Below are positions 1-9,574 of a stretch of 64,000 bases of DNA, one piece after another. Where the stretch lies: the IMG/VR virus record IMGVR_UViG_3300030104_004631, positions 24,153 through 88,152 of that record; one strand, written 5' to 3'. The notes below the pieces were generated by a model. The model made no database searches. It worked only from the letters and a program-made list of their open reading frames with translations, and had not been told where the DNA came from. How positions within the stretch are numbered: position 1 is the first letter of the stretch; every line of letters begins with the position of its first letter. The translations under genes and the position numbers were made by a program. This DNA is from a virus.

Positions 1-3000
1 CTGTAACTGGTACAACAATTACTGTTAATGTTGGTGCTGTTACTTCATCTCAGGTTGGATATCCAAGATCAACTGATCCTGCGTCTGGTAGTAACTTAGA
101 AATTGTTGCTGCTGATGCAACAACAATTACATTTAATGTTGGTAGTACAACAAATGTTCAAGCACATACATTTGTAAGTGCAACTTCTAATGGAATTACT
201 ACTGTTGGTCAATGTGCAAATGTTAAGAGTGCCATTGACACTCTAATTACAACCATTAACGACATTATTGCTCCTACTAGCAACGACTTTAATATTGGTG
301 CTGATAGATTATACTTTAATAGAGAATACATTAGTCAGGAAATTTCTGGTAGAACTGGTGCTCTTGGATTGCTTGGAACAGAACTTAACTATTCCATCCC
401 AAGTGGTACTTTCGCTGCTCTATCTTACGATATTACTAATTATAGAACTTATATTGAAGAGTTTATAATTGCTGCAATTTCAGATCTTCAAACAGGTGGT
501 AATAATAGTTCTATTGCTCAAATGGAAAAATTCTTGGATGCAACTAAGAAAATTACTCCTGTTGGTGATGAACTCTATGCATTCTTCTTTGCTCATGAAT
601 TAATAAAAACAGTAAGTGAAAAAGCAATTAAAAATTTACTCTATACAAATGGTGATAGTATATCTGGTGATCAATATGCAGCATCTCATACAAACATCGC
701 TGCATATAGAGATTCAGAATCTCCTACAGATATTAATGAAGTTTGGTATAGAATGCGAGATCTTATTGACTTTGGTTTAGATACTCTATTCCCAGGAGAT
801 GTTGAAGCACGTAGTGTAGTTAAAAATATTCTTTATAATAAGAATTACTATAAAGCAGAGATCGAATCTTTAGTCAATAGTCAATTTGGTGTTTCTTCTT
901 GGGCATACAATTCATTCATTGATGATGTTGTTAACAACGTTCAATATGATTACATCACTTCCAATACAGTTGACACACAGACAGCGTATTCTCTTGAATT
1001 TAGTTCATTGAGTGGTAGTTTTGTTGTTGGAGAAACTATTATTGGTGGAGCAACAACTGCTATTGTTTTATATGCTTCTGGATCTAGAATGGTTATTGGA
1101 ACTGTTACTGGAACATTATATTCAGCAGGAGATAGTTTATCTGCTCCTGTTTCTGGTGCTACTGCTACAATTGCTACTGGTGGTATTACTTCAGTACATG
1201 AATGGTATAACAATTACAGTAATGTAAAAACTATTGAAAATGCTAAAACTAGTATATCTTCTTTAATTCAAGGTTCTGTTAACAATACTAATCTTTGGGT
1301 CGCACCTGAACAGTTCGATCAAAATTGGACACCAACTCTGACCACAGTTACCGCTAATGCAGGTTACAGTCCAGACTCTACATTAACATCTGAAAAACTT
1401 GTAGTTACTGCAACTAATGGTGAACACAAGATTGAAAGAACTTATAATTTAACATCATTTGATACATTTGATACTGATACAATTAAATGGGATAATGGTT
1501 CAGAAACATTTGATACTGGTGCTAATCTTGCAACACAAACATACACATCTTCAATGTTTGTCAAAAAAGGAGAAGATGATAGAGTTAGATTTACAGTTCT
1601 TTTAGATACTGGTGCAGAATATGGACACTTTAGTGTCAATCTAACCACAGGTGTTGTTGGTAGTATATTCTCTACTTCTGGCGTAAATGTCTCTGCACAT
1701 GGATCTATCCCTCTTGGTGATGGATGGTATAGACTATTCATGACAATAGATATTGGATATGGATTTGGTTCTCTTAAAAATAGACTTAGTGTTCTTAGTA
1801 GTACTGGTTTATTGGATTATACTGGTGCTGGTGGAACTGGTGTATTTGTTTGGGGTGCCAAACTTACTACAAAATCACTTGGAACATATGTTTCTGTTCT
1901 TGGAACCGAATTCTATACAAATGCAGAGTATAATATTAAAACATTTGCATTAGATCTGTTAAGAGGTTATGTAAAACAAGCACTTAATGATACTTTGGTA
2001 AGTCCATCACCAGCCGCAGGTTTCTATAAATTCTATGATAGTGCTAGTGCTGCATATTATAATACTGATACAGCGATGGCATTTGTTGGGACTAGTTTGG
2101 ACATAGTTGCTGGACAACTAAAAGATACTGAACATTTCACTACAATTTCTGAAAATAATGGATTATCTACAATAACTAAAGTTTATGGTGACCGTGATAT
2201 TCCTGTTGGAATTAGTGGTGAGATAGTTCAATCTGATTATGCGTACTCTGTTACATTGGATGTTTCTGCAGAAATTCAACAACTCACTTTAAATGAAGCA
2301 AAGGTTGCTAAAGTTTATAAGAGATTTAGAATTGATGGAGTTATTACTGATGGTCCATTCACAATGAATGAAGTTGTCCAGAAGCAAGGTGATTCTGGAA
2401 TTACTGGTGTTGTATATGGTTTCCATGAAGATGCTAATTACAAGTATCTCGATGTTGCTGTAACTGCAGGAACATGGCAAGTTACAGACGTAATTCAAGG
2501 TGCAGCAAATACAACACTTGCTCAGATTAGTGCGATTGAAAGTAGACTGCATGTCATTGATGTTAAGGGTTCCTTTACTGAAAACATTTCATTCAAGGGA
2601 TATACAAGCACACAATCTGCAGACCCCGTTTCTTATACTACTAATGTTGCAGCAGTTCTTGATAATACTGGAGGAAGACTACAGGTAGATACAGCATCTC
2701 TTCTTGGATCTCTTGAAACAACATCTGTTGTTTATCCTAATTCATCTAGAGAATACTTGGATGTTAAGAAATATAATGGTCTTGATGTTCAAGTAGGGGA
2801 TAAAGTTGCTTCTATTGGTCATGTGAGATTGACTGTAAGTGTAGATGCTACTTTAAATACTTTCACTGTTGGTAACAGAATTTATCGCATTATTAATGGT
2901 GGTCAGGACACTAGTAATTATGGTATTATTACTGAATATGATTCAACCAATAATTACGTTTATTATGTTCCTGTTGAGGGAACAATAGGAAATGGTCACA

Positions 3001-4163
3001 CCATTGGTGATTATTCATCTACTAATGACACTTTAGTTGGACAAGCAACAGTTTCTGCTGCAACTACTATTGCTGGTGGAGGTTCTGCTCGTATTCAAGA
3101 AATTCGTGATGTTTCTCTTAACAAGAGATTATATCTCACAAATGTTAATGGAACCTTTAGTGCTAGAGATGGTCTCAGAGGTGGAGATAACTATAGATCC
3201 GCAGTTATTACTAGAAAAGAACTTAAAGCAAGGACTAAGAGATTCTTTAAAGGATTTGATGGAACTCAAACCATATTTAATTTGACTACCAGTAACGGTA
3301 CTCAATATCTCCCTGATCCTGATGGTCATATGATGATCTTTATAAATGGTATTTTACAACCTCCAGGAGCAGGAAATGCATATACAGCATTCTCTGATAA
3401 AATTCAATTTAGTGAAGCTCCTGAACTTGGTGCATCGTTTACAGGATTCTATCTTGGTAAATTAAGACAATTAGATGATATTGGATTTGAATTTGATTCC
3501 TTACGTCAATCATTTAACCTTAAGCGTAACGACATTTTCTACTCGCTTACACTCACTGATGGTGTTCAATCATCCACTATTCGACCAGAAAATAATATTA
3601 TTATTTCTGTTAATGGTGTTCTTCAGGAACCAGGTATTGGTTTTGAACTTGTTGGTTCTAGAATTATATTCTCTGAAGTTCCTCGTTTTGGATCAACATT
3701 TGTAGGATTCTCTTATGTTGGTTCTGAGGCAGACGTTGATGCAGACGTAGTTGTACCACCAGTTGAAGCGGGTGACTTTATTGATATTGAAGGTGAGGTA
3801 AGTGACCGTGAGGTTGCAGTTATAGAATCTTCAAACTCATTAATTACATTTGATTATCTTGGATCTGTCTTTGGACAAAATGCAAATGCTACTGCAGTCT
3901 TAACTAGTGGATTTATTGAAAGGGTTAGCGTAACATCTGGTGGATCTGGATATACCTCTAGACCTGTTGTAAGATTAGATTCTATTTCTGGATTTGAAGG
4001 TCAGGTGAAGGCACTTATTGGTATTGCTGGAGTCACGGTTACAAATGTTGGTTCTGGATATAAAAATCCTGAGGTTGATGTTGAAACTACGGTTCCTACA
4101 GATTGGACTCCACCAGATCTTTCACAGTATGGTGAAGAACTAATAGATCCAGAGATCCTATAA
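1..4163 (+). CDS. Large virion structural protein, 5' end outside window
   Basis: The frame is already open at base 3 and runs without a stop to 4163, so the gene starts upstream of the window. At least 1,387 residues are visible. The protein is low in Cys and rich in Gly, Thr, Ser and Val, as in beta-structured baseplate or fibre proteins. It holds a copy of the recurring GExIxG module (about 1009-1190), two related repeats near 3240-3480 and 3520-3720 (both contain a 'FINGILQPPG / SVNGVLQEPG' type motif), and a GSGY motif near the C-terminus. It sits first in a run of giant structural genes leading to gp8, so a tail or baseplate role is inferred. No enzymatic motif was recognised. Confidence 0.75.
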   Translation, partial: VTGTTITVNVGAVTSSQVGYPRSTDPASGSNLEIVAADATTITFNVGSTTNVQAHTFVSATSNGITTVGQCANVKSAIDTLITTINDIIAPTSNDFNIGADRLYFNREYISQEISGRTGALGLLGTELNYSIPSGTFAALSYDITNYRTYIEEFIIAAISDLQTGGNNSSIAQMEKFLDATKKITPVGDELYAFFFAHELIKTVSEKAIKNLLYTNGDSISGDQYAASHTNIAAYRDSESPTDINEVWYRMRDLIDFGLDTLFPGDVEARSVVKNILYNKNYYKAEIESLVNSQFGVSSWAYNSFIDDVVNNVQYDYITSNTVDTQTAYSLEFSSLSGSFVVGETIIGGATTAIVLYASGSRMVIGTVTGTLYSAGDSLSAPVSGATATIATGGITSVHEWYNNYSNVKTIENAKTSISSLIQGSVNNTNLWVAPEQFDQNWTPTLTTVTANAGYSPDSTLTSEKLVVTATNGEHKIERTYNLTSFDTFDTDTIKWDNGSETFDTGANLATQTYTSSMFVKKGEDDRVRFTVLLDTGAEYGHFSVNLTTGVVGSIFSTSGVNVSAHGSIPLGDGWYRLFMTIDIGYGFGSLKNRLSVLSSTGLLDYTGAGGTGVFVWGAKLTTKSLGTYVSVLGTEFYTNAEYNIKTFALDLLRGYVKQALNDTLVSPSPAAGFYKFYDSASAAYYNTDTAMAFVGTSLDIVAGQLKDTEHFTTISENNGLSTITKVYGDRDIPVGISGEIVQSDYAYSVTLDVSAEIQQLTLNEAKVAKVYKRFRIDGVITDGPFTMNEVVQKQGDSGITGVVYGFHEDANYKYLDVAVTAGTWQVTDVIQGAANTTLAQISAIESRLHVIDVKGSFTENISFKGYTSTQSADPVSYTTNVAAVLDNTGGRLQVDTASLLGSLETTSVVYPNSSREYLDVKKYNGLDVQVGDKVASIGHVRLTVSVDATLNTFTVGNRIYRIINGGQDTSNYGIITEYDSTNNYVYYVPVEGTIGNGHTIGDYSSTNDTLVGQATVSAATTIAGGGSARIQEIRDVSLNKRLYLTNVNGTFSARDGLRGGDNYRSAVITRKELKARTKRFFKGFDGTQTIFNLTTSNGTQYLPDPDGHMMIFINGILQPPGAGNAYTAFSDKIQFSEAPELGASFTGFYLGKLRQLDDIGFEFDSLRQSFNLKRNDIFYSLTLTDGVQSSTIRPENNIIISVNGVLQEPGIGFELVGSRIIFSEVPRFGSTFVGFSYVGSEADVDADVVVPPVEAGDFIDIEGEVSDREVAVIESSNSLITFDYLGSVFGQNANATAVLTSGFIERVSVTSGGSGYTSRPVVRLDSISGFEGQVKALIGIAGVTVTNVGSGYKNPEVDVETTVPTDWTPPDLSQYGEELIDPEIL

Positions 4164-4166
4164 ATA
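4159..4166 (+). promoter_or_regulatory. Late (gp55-type) promoter box TATAAATA
   Basis: TATAAATA lies across the stop codon of the upstream structural gene, 19 nt before the ATG at 4186. It matches the T4 and cyanophage late -10 consensus. No -35 is expected for gp55-dependent promoters. Confidence 0.65.
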
Positions 4167-4185
4167 ACTAAAAAAGTAGTGAGTA

Positions 4186-5409
4186 ATGGCTAAACAATCC
4201 CTAAACATTGGTACTACAGCTAATGATAATACAGGTGATACGCTAAGAAGTGGTGGCGATAAAATTAATGATAATTTTAACGAACTTTACACTGCTCTTG
4301 GAAACAATACTGCGTTAAGTATATCTCTTTCTAATCCGTCTACGGGTCAGGTACTGAAATATAATGGTAGTTCTTTTGTTCCTGCTAATTTTAATGCATT
4401 AACTTCTGCATTGGATGTTTCAGGAAATAGTATTATTTCTGCTTCAAATGGAAATATTACACTTGCTCCTAATGGAACTGGAGATGTTCTTATCACTGCT
4501 GGAGGTGAAACTGCTACTTTTGACGGTGCTACTGGAGGTGTTAGTGTAGGATCAACTATTTCCTATAAAAACGAGTATACTGCTCTTGGTAATGCACCTG
4601 CAGCTACTAATACTGGTTATTTCTTTACGGTTGATGGTGATGATAATCCTTATGTAAATATTAATATCACTGCTGGTGGTGCTGGTGATGTAAGAGCAAA
4701 AATTATTACTGAATATTCTAGTGTTGGTCTACTAACAGATGTCGATATTACAACTGCTGCACCTACAGATGGACAAATTTTAAAGTGGAATGCTAGTGGA
4801 AGTAAATTTGTTCCTGGAGATGATAATGCAGGAGCAAGTTTACAGAATATATTTGCAACTGTTGCTGGTGATACTGGAACTACAACTGCTAACTCTACTA
4901 CAGATACACTAACTGTTGCAGGTGGTACTAACATTACTACTGCAGTTTCAGGAGATACAGTTACAGTTAATTTCAGTGGATCGTTAACTACAACTTTTGC
5001 TGCATTAACTGATACTGATGTACCTTCTATTACTCAGGGAGATTCTTTATACTGGAATGGAACTGATTGGGTTGTAACTCGCAGTCCGATGACTTGGTGG
5101 GAACTGAGTGCTGTTGGTGGGTCTCACTTTACATTTGATGGTCCTGGATTCTCTGCACCTACAGAAGATCCAACATTGTATGTTATGCGAGGCATGACAT
5201 ACGCATTTGATAACGGTGCAAATGGTACTAACCATCCATTTAGAATCCAAAGTACTCAGGGACTTTCTGGAACTCCATATACTACAGGTCAATCTGGTAG
5301 TGGAACAAGTATTCTTTATTGGACTGTTCCTATGGATTCTCCAAACACTCTTTATTATCAATGCACTGTTCATTCTCTTATGAACGGCACTATCAATATA
5401 TTAAACTAA
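4186..5409 (+). CDS. Virion fibre-like protein with C-terminal cupredoxin-like domain
   Basis: 407 residues. The N-terminus (residues 1-40, 'NIGTTANDNTGDTLR' followed by 'INDNFNELY') is typical of cyanophage fibre proteins. The middle is repetitive and Thr/Asn/Gly rich. The last ~100 residues look like a cupredoxin: 'YVMRGMTYAFDN', then 'NHPFRI', then 'YYQCTVHSLMNG'. This gives an ordered His...Cys-x-x-His-x-x-Met set like type 1 copper sites, although the His-Met spacing is shorter than in plastocyanin. The domain probably forms a beta-sandwich; copper binding is inference. A late promoter box precedes the gene, and the next structural gene starts 5 nt after its stop, so the two are probably co-expressed. 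Confidence 0.7.
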   Translation: MAKQSLNIGTTANDNTGDTLRSGGDKINDNFNELYTALGNNTALSISLSNPSTGQVLKYNGSSFVPANFNALTSALDVSGNSIISASNGNITLAPNGTGDVLITAGGETATFDGATGGVSVGSTISYKNEYTALGNAPAATNTGYFFTVDGDDNPYVNINITAGGAGDVRAKIITEYSSVGLLTDVDITTAAPTDGQILKWNASGSKFVPGDDNAGASLQNIFATVAGDTGTTTANSTTDTLTVAGGTNITTAVSGDTVTVNFSGSLTTTFAALTDTDVPSITQGDSLYWNGTDWVVTRSPMTWWELSAVGGSHFTFDGPGFSAPTEDPTLYVMRGMTYAFDNGANGTNHPFRIQSTQGLSGTPYTTGQSGSGTSILYWTVPMDSPNTLYYQCTVHSLMNGTINILN

Positions 5410-5414
5410 TATAA

Positions 5415-8400
5415 ATGACTAGAACTGTTCCAGGTACAGGTGCTTCCATCAAACCAATTTTTGATGAGAATTTTGGAGTACGTGCAATACGAGTATTAGA
5501 AGGTGGATCGGGATATGATGCATCAAATCCACCACGATTAACTGTAACTGGTTGTGGAACACCAGATGCGGATGCATTATTGTATCCTATTATCGATTCT
5601 GATTCTGGACAAATTATTCATGTAAGAGTTCTTGAAAGAGGTCGTGGTTATGATCCTCTAAGATTACAGTTTTTTCCAGAACAAGAAACACCAAATGTTA
5701 TAAATTCCTTTGATGTTAATAGAATTTGGCAAGATCATCCAAACTCTTTAACTTCAGGAACCTTTAGTACAGATACAGATAGACTTCGCATACAATCTGA
5801 TAATCATCCTAAACCCACTTGGATCCAAGTAGAAGCAGCACCTAGTGGTGGTCCTTTAGTTGATAGATCATTTGATCAAACATTTATCTATCGTGGTGGT
5901 AAAGATGTACCTCATCCTACTATTAGAACAGAACAAGATAACAAAGTACTTGGCATTCTTGCTAACGGTGGTCTTTTACATACACCAGAATGGGGAACAA
6001 CAGGAAATGCACCAACTAACTTTGCTATTGATTCAGTAAAATATAATTATGTTAAAGGTAATAGTGTTTATGATACTGTAACTGAAGGAAATGTAAGATA
6101 TTATCATTCAAGTGAAACTCTTGATGAATTTAAACTTGAAAATGGTGTATTGGAATGGGGGAAATTCAAACAATTTACGTGGAATGTAAAGGTTGAAACT
6201 GGTAATGTTGCTATAGATGTAACAAACGTTGATGAAACTCTTGGTACTGTTGCTGTAGGTAGAACTATTGATGAAATTGGTGGTAATGCCTCTGGAGAAA
6301 TTTCTAAAGTAGTAAGAAATGGTAGTAATGTTGTAACTAGAATTTATTTGAGACAACTTACTGGGTCTTCTTTCTCTAAGAATGACTTATGTTTAGGTTC
6401 TACAGGATTTTCATTTAAAATTTCTGAGGATCCATATACTTTTAATGCATATTATATTGATTTTGGTACAGATGCAGCAAAATTTGGTACTTTTACACCA
6501 GGAACATTTTATTTTGCTCCAGAAAATATTATAGTAAAACAAAATTATCTGATTAAATTTAATCAATCAGATTCTACTAATAATAATCATCCAATCAGAT
6601 TTAGTACAACTGCTGACGGTACACATAACGATACTCCTGGAACTCTTTACTATACAAGTACTGGAGCATCTTCAGCACCAGCAACAGATTATGAAAGTGA
6701 ATATGCTCCCATATTCATGATGAATTCTGATGAAACAAATAGAATTTATTATTACTGTTTAAATCATCCAAATATGGCTGGTTCTTCTGGTGATGAAGGA
6801 TATATGATTATCAGTACAGATACTACTGCTGAGACATTAACCAATAATTATTATGTTGAAAATTATTATGGATCTGGTGGAACTTTAGATTATAGTCGTC
6901 ACACTGATGGACATTCTAAGATTATTGGTATGTCTTACGATGGATATCCCATCTATGGACCTTATGGATATAATTCTAGTGGTAATGCTGCAAGAGAAGT
7001 ATCTTCACATCGATTAAGAACTACTGCAGAACTTCCTGGTGCAAGACCTGTTGTAAATACGGTTGCTACAACTACCTATACTGTAACAGTTTCCAATGGT
7101 CAATTTTTATTTGATGGTTCTAGACCTAATTTCTTATCTTTAGGTAGAGGAAAGACTTTCATTTTTAATCAAGATAACGCTTCTAATGATGGTGAATTTT
7201 TACTCTTTTCAGAAACTGATGGTGGATGGCATCCTGCTAATAGCATTGGAACCACTTCATATTTGTATGAATTAGGTGTCACATATACATTAGATGGTTC
7301 TACAGTAACTTATGCTGCATATATCGCTGGATTTAACGCAGCAACTCAAAGAAGAATTCAAATTGTTGTTCCAGCAACAGCACCTGATGCTTTATACATT
7401 TTTGGATATCAAACTAGTGGTTTGGGATTAAGAACTGTTCAAAGTGGTTATATTTTAGGTGATTTAGTACAAGATTATATTTACGATTCTAGTGTTGGAA
7501 CTCTTGATGAATTTAATGGAAAGTTTGCGGTAACTCCAGACTATCCAAATGGTACATATGCATATTTTATGACAGAGGATGGCAGTGGAAATCCTGTTTA
7601 TCCATATGTCATTGGACGTAAATTTTACGGTACACCCTTATTTGAGGGAGATGCTGTTCCAGAAATCGTACAAGATTTCCCTGATGGTGCTGCTGGAGAC
7701 GTTGTACTTACAGATAGTGGTGCAGTATCTTATATCAAGATGAATAAGAATGGTGATAATTATTATAATACTACAAAAGCAAGAATTTTAGGCGGTGAAG
7801 GAACTGGTGCTACTGGAACATCTACAGTACAGACAATTACAGGTTTAACTTTATTAAATGCTGGTAGAAGTTATAGTAGTGCTCCTACAGTAGTTTTTGA
7901 AGGAGGAGGAGGTCAGGATGCTCAAGGATCTGCGAAAGTTGATACTACTGGAAAAGTTACTTCAATTAGTATTGCAGATCCTGGAGAATTCTATCAGGAA
8001 CCTCCCTTTGTTCTTTTGACTGGTGGAAATGGTATCGGAGCAAAAGCAGTTGCTACAATTGATCAGGGAGTGATTACAGGCATCACAGTAACTGATCAGG
8101 GTGAGGGTTATACTTCCCCACCAACTGTAATATTTACGAGATTGGTAAATCTCAAACGTAAGACTAGAGCTCGTCAGGCAAATAATGCTAAAAATATTTA
8201 CTTGACTGGTCTTACTAAAGATGTAACTACATCTGCTAGTGAAATTTATGTAAAAAATACTGGTGCTTTTCCTGGATCAGGTGAATTTATTTTAGACTAT
8301 GAAACTATTTCATATACTAGTAAAACCGATGAAAAATTTGCTGGTATTACTAGAGGTGTAAACTTTAATTATGATCAAAGAGTTATTCTTGATGATGGTC

Positions 8401-9539
8401 AAAATGACGACAGTGGTGTTTCTACATACAAATTCAATATTGGTGATCGAGTAATTCGTAGAGTTGAAAGTGCTAGTAATAAAATTGCTAAAGTTTATGA
8501 TTGGAATGCTAGTACTAGAGAACTGTTGTTAACATTTGAAATTGATGAATTAGCATTTATTGATGGTGGTATTCCATCTAGTGAAGAAGCTACAGTTCAA
8601 TTTGATGCTGGCGTTGCTGCTAGTGCAGGATCCACTGACTCTCCACATGTTATTCTTACCGTGGCGGGATCTTCAATTACAACCCTTACAGTCCCAATTT
8701 CAACTCTTCAAGATAAAGCATTCCAAGATATTGCGGAAAACGCTGGAGCAGGAGATGGTATACCTGATCTAGTCAATACAGCAACTGAGTATGAGAACCA
8801 AATTAGTTTGGATGGTGGTATTTACAATTCTCTTTATGGTATTGAAGAAACGCAAGGTGGAACAAATACTACATTATTACAAGTTGGTGATAGCGTTAAA
8901 GATGCTAATGTACCATTTAGATATGCAAATATTTCTATAGCAGGTGGTCTTAGTGAAGGAAGAGAGCACGTTGCTCTTGTTAATATAACATTGGATGCTA
9001 ATGATGGTAATGGTCAAAACTTCAGTGTTAACGAAGTTCTTACTGGAGATATATCTGGTGTCAGAGGAACAGTAGTTTCTTGGGATTCATCAACTAAAGT
9101 TCTTCAAGTAAAAGATGTTATTCCATTCAATACTGGTGATGTTAATGTTGGAGAATCTGGATTGTTATATAAATTTGCTGAAAATAGTACAATTGTTGAT
9201 GTTGTCGTACAAAATGCAGGAACAAACTATTCTGCAACACCGACAATGACATTTGAAGATGTTGGTGATATTAGAGCAACTGGAACGGTCACTATGACAA
9301 TTGCTGGCGACCAAGTTGAAGGAGTTACTATCACAAATGGTGGATATGGTTATGTGCAGAGTGTAGACAACTCATATAATCTACACCCATCACTCACCTT
9401 CACTAATGCTGGTGGAGATACAACTGGTTCTGGTGTTTTTGCATATGCAATTATGGGTGGTGAAAAGGTCTCTGGAAATAACGGAGCACAGTATAGAATT
9501 AAGAGCATTGAGTATTTATCAACCGTTCGTTCCAAATAG
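5415..9539 (+). CDS. Large virion structural protein with cupredoxin-like and YHYH-like domains
   Basis: 1,374 residues. The N-terminal part has GSGY-type repeats ('EGGSGYDASNPPRL'). At about 6560-6830 there is a cupredoxin-like segment: 'NNHPIRFSTTADGTHND' and later 'RIYYYCLNHPNMAG', giving His, Cys-x-x-His and Met in order. It is followed at about 6900-7020 by 'GMSYDGYPIYGPYGY', the signature of YHYH domains. A second, ligand-poor cupredoxin-like segment starts near 7130. The C-terminal half has several GxGYxxxPxVxF beta repeats (near 7860, 8100, 9220) and one GExxxG module (9022-9165). It is probably a tail or baseplate appendage. The ligands and the order of domains are seen in sequence; the function is inferred. 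Confidence 0.7.
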   Translation: MTRTVPGTGASIKPIFDENFGVRAIRVLEGGSGYDASNPPRLTVTGCGTPDADALLYPIIDSDSGQIIHVRVLERGRGYDPLRLQFFPEQETPNVINSFDVNRIWQDHPNSLTSGTFSTDTDRLRIQSDNHPKPTWIQVEAAPSGGPLVDRSFDQTFIYRGGKDVPHPTIRTEQDNKVLGILANGGLLHTPEWGTTGNAPTNFAIDSVKYNYVKGNSVYDTVTEGNVRYYHSSETLDEFKLENGVLEWGKFKQFTWNVKVETGNVAIDVTNVDETLGTVAVGRTIDEIGGNASGEISKVVRNGSNVVTRIYLRQLTGSSFSKNDLCLGSTGFSFKISEDPYTFNAYYIDFGTDAAKFGTFTPGTFYFAPENIIVKQNYLIKFNQSDSTNNNHPIRFSTTADGTHNDTPGTLYYTSTGASSAPATDYESEYAPIFMMNSDETNRIYYYCLNHPNMAGSSGDEGYMIISTDTTAETLTNNYYVENYYGSGGTLDYSRHTDGHSKIIGMSYDGYPIYGPYGYNSSGNAAREVSSHRLRTTAELPGARPVVNTVATTTYTVTVSNGQFLFDGSRPNFLSLGRGKTFIFNQDNASNDGEFLLFSETDGGWHPANSIGTTSYLYELGVTYTLDGSTVTYAAYIAGFNAATQRRIQIVVPATAPDALYIFGYQTSGLGLRTVQSGYILGDLVQDYIYDSSVGTLDEFNGKFAVTPDYPNGTYAYFMTEDGSGNPVYPYVIGRKFYGTPLFEGDAVPEIVQDFPDGAAGDVVLTDSGAVSYIKMNKNGDNYYNTTKARILGGEGTGATGTSTVQTITGLTLLNAGRSYSSAPTVVFEGGGGQDAQGSAKVDTTGKVTSISIADPGEFYQEPPFVLLTGGNGIGAKAVATIDQGVITGITVTDQGEGYTSPPTVIFTRLVNLKRKTRARQANNAKNIYLTGLTKDVTTSASEIYVKNTGAFPGSGEFILDYETISYTSKTDEKFAGITRGVNFNYDQRVILDDGQNDDSGVSTYKFNIGDRVIRRVESASNKIAKVYDWNASTRELLLTFEIDELAFIDGGIPSSEEATVQFDAGVAASAGSTDSPHVILTVAGSSITTLTVPISTLQDKAFQDIAENAGAGDGIPDLVNTATEYENQISLDGGIYNSLYGIEETQGGTNTTLLQVGDSVKDANVPFRYANISIAGGLSEGREHVALVNITLDANDGNGQNFSVNEVLTGDISGVRGTVVSWDSSTKVLQVKDVIPFNTGDVNVGESGLLYKFAENSTIVDVVVQNAGTNYSATPTMTFEDVGDIRATGTVTMTIAGDQVEGVTITNGGYGYVQSVDNSYNLHPSLTFTNAGGDTTGSGVFAYAIMGGEKVSGNNGAQYRIKSIEYLSTVRSK

Positions 9540-9540
9540 A

Positions 9541-9548
9541 CATAAATA
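9541..9548 (+). promoter_or_regulatory. Late promoter box CATAAATA
   Basis: CATAAATA directly follows the upstream stop codon, 26 nt before the gp8 start. It fits the NATAAATA late consensus. Confidence 0.6.
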
Positions 9549-9574
9549 AACAAGAGGACAATAGTACCTAGGAC

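Noticed and set aside
369-371. TTG as the start of the first structural gene
   Set aside because: The same frame is open back to base 3 with the same composition, so the gene continues upstream of the window.
950-1213. Minus-strand open frames in the structural region
   Set aside because: They mirror repetitive Gly/Thr/Val codons on the + strand; no minus-strand promoter, ribosome binding site or protein pattern supports any minus-strand gene in the window.
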